From Pseudomonadota bacterium (GTDB taxonomy: Bacteria; Pseudomonadota; Gammaproteobacteria; Burkholderiales; JABEVD01), in contig JAJZPK010000056.1 of NCBI GenBank assembly GCA_021811205.1, forward strand, positions 1 to 12,604: DNA of 12,604 bases, written 5' to 3'. Each line of letters begins with the position of its first letter. Position 1 is the stretch's first letter. The position numbers and the translations under genes were made by a program. The notes beneath the pieces are model-generated. The model worked only from the letters and a program-made list of their open reading frames with translations. It ran no database searches and was not told the DNA's origin. Shown here one piece after another: positions 12,559 to 12,604 of the stretch.

Positions 12559-12604
12559 ATGCAGCTTGCCACAGAAAACCCCGCCTCCATGTCCAAGCCG
12601 AAGA
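12559..12604 (+). CDS. nrdA: Probable ribonucleotide reductase alpha subunit, N-terminal start
   Basis: Only 15 complete codons are present (MQLATENPASMSKPK) before the window ends, too few to identify by sequence. The call rests on the strong NrdR box and promoter just upstream and on the position after pilSR-ampD, where nrdA-nrdB often sits in betaproteobacteria. The start ATG at 12559 has a good ribosome-binding site (GAGGGAG, eight bases away); a second in-frame ATG at codon 11 is less well served. If it is nrdA, it makes deoxyribonucleotides from ribonucleoside diphosphates with NrdB. Another nrd gene (nrdB or a class II/III enzyme) cannot be excluded. Confidence 0.68.
   Translation, partial: MQLATENPASMSKPK

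Overview
The window reads as ordinary chromosomal DNA of a betaproteobacterium, possibly a member of the Nitrosomonadales. That placement rests on gene content and order (hemX-hemY; birA-coaX-SPOR protein; PP0621-pilS-pilR-ampD followed by an nrd promoter) and on protein character, not on a database search. Coding density is very high. No rRNA, tRNA, CRISPR array, insertion sequence, prophage gene or attachment site was seen. The only non-coding stretches are about 130 bases before the last gene, 56 bases in a divergent gap, and a few bases elsewhere.

Layout. (1) Positions 2-2779, plus strand: the 3' end of hemX, then hemY, then a GlcD/D-lactate-dehydrogenase-like FAD oxidase, each overlapping the next by 4-8 bases. 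(2) Positions 2751-5841, minus strand, convergent with block 1: rph, birA, coaX and a membrane-anchored SPOR-domain protein, packed as one operon with 4-base overlaps and non-ATG starts for birA (TTG) and coaX (GTG). (3) Positions 5866-8751, minus strand: a 961-residue c-di-GMP signalling protein with a periplasmic CxxCH (heme c) sensor region, HAMP, two PAS domains, and intact GGDEF and EAL motifs. (4) Positions 8808-12427, plus strand, divergent from block 3: a small PP0621-like zinc-ribbon membrane protein, pilS, pilR and ampD, all overlapping. (5) Positions 12428-12604: a ribonucleotide reductase regulatory region with two NrdR boxes, then the first 15 codons of the probable nrdA.

How they work together. 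PilS and PilR form the sigma-54-dependent two-component system that controls type IV pilin transcription in relatives. The divergent gene encodes a c-di-GMP enzyme, a second messenger that commonly affects pilus function, so the locus may join two surface-behaviour controls. BirA (biotin loading, possible biotin repressor), CoaX (coenzyme A synthesis) and Rph (tRNA 3' maturation) are housekeeping. HemX and HemY belong to the heme gene neighbourhood. AmpD recycles peptidoglycan fragments.

I found no evidence for a wholly new system. The best points for a second look are the paired NrdR boxes, each lying on a candidate -10 element and spaced 32 bp apart; the heme-c-type c-di-GMP sensor; and the uncharacterised PP0621-like protein at the head of the pilSR operon, which may have a leaderless start.
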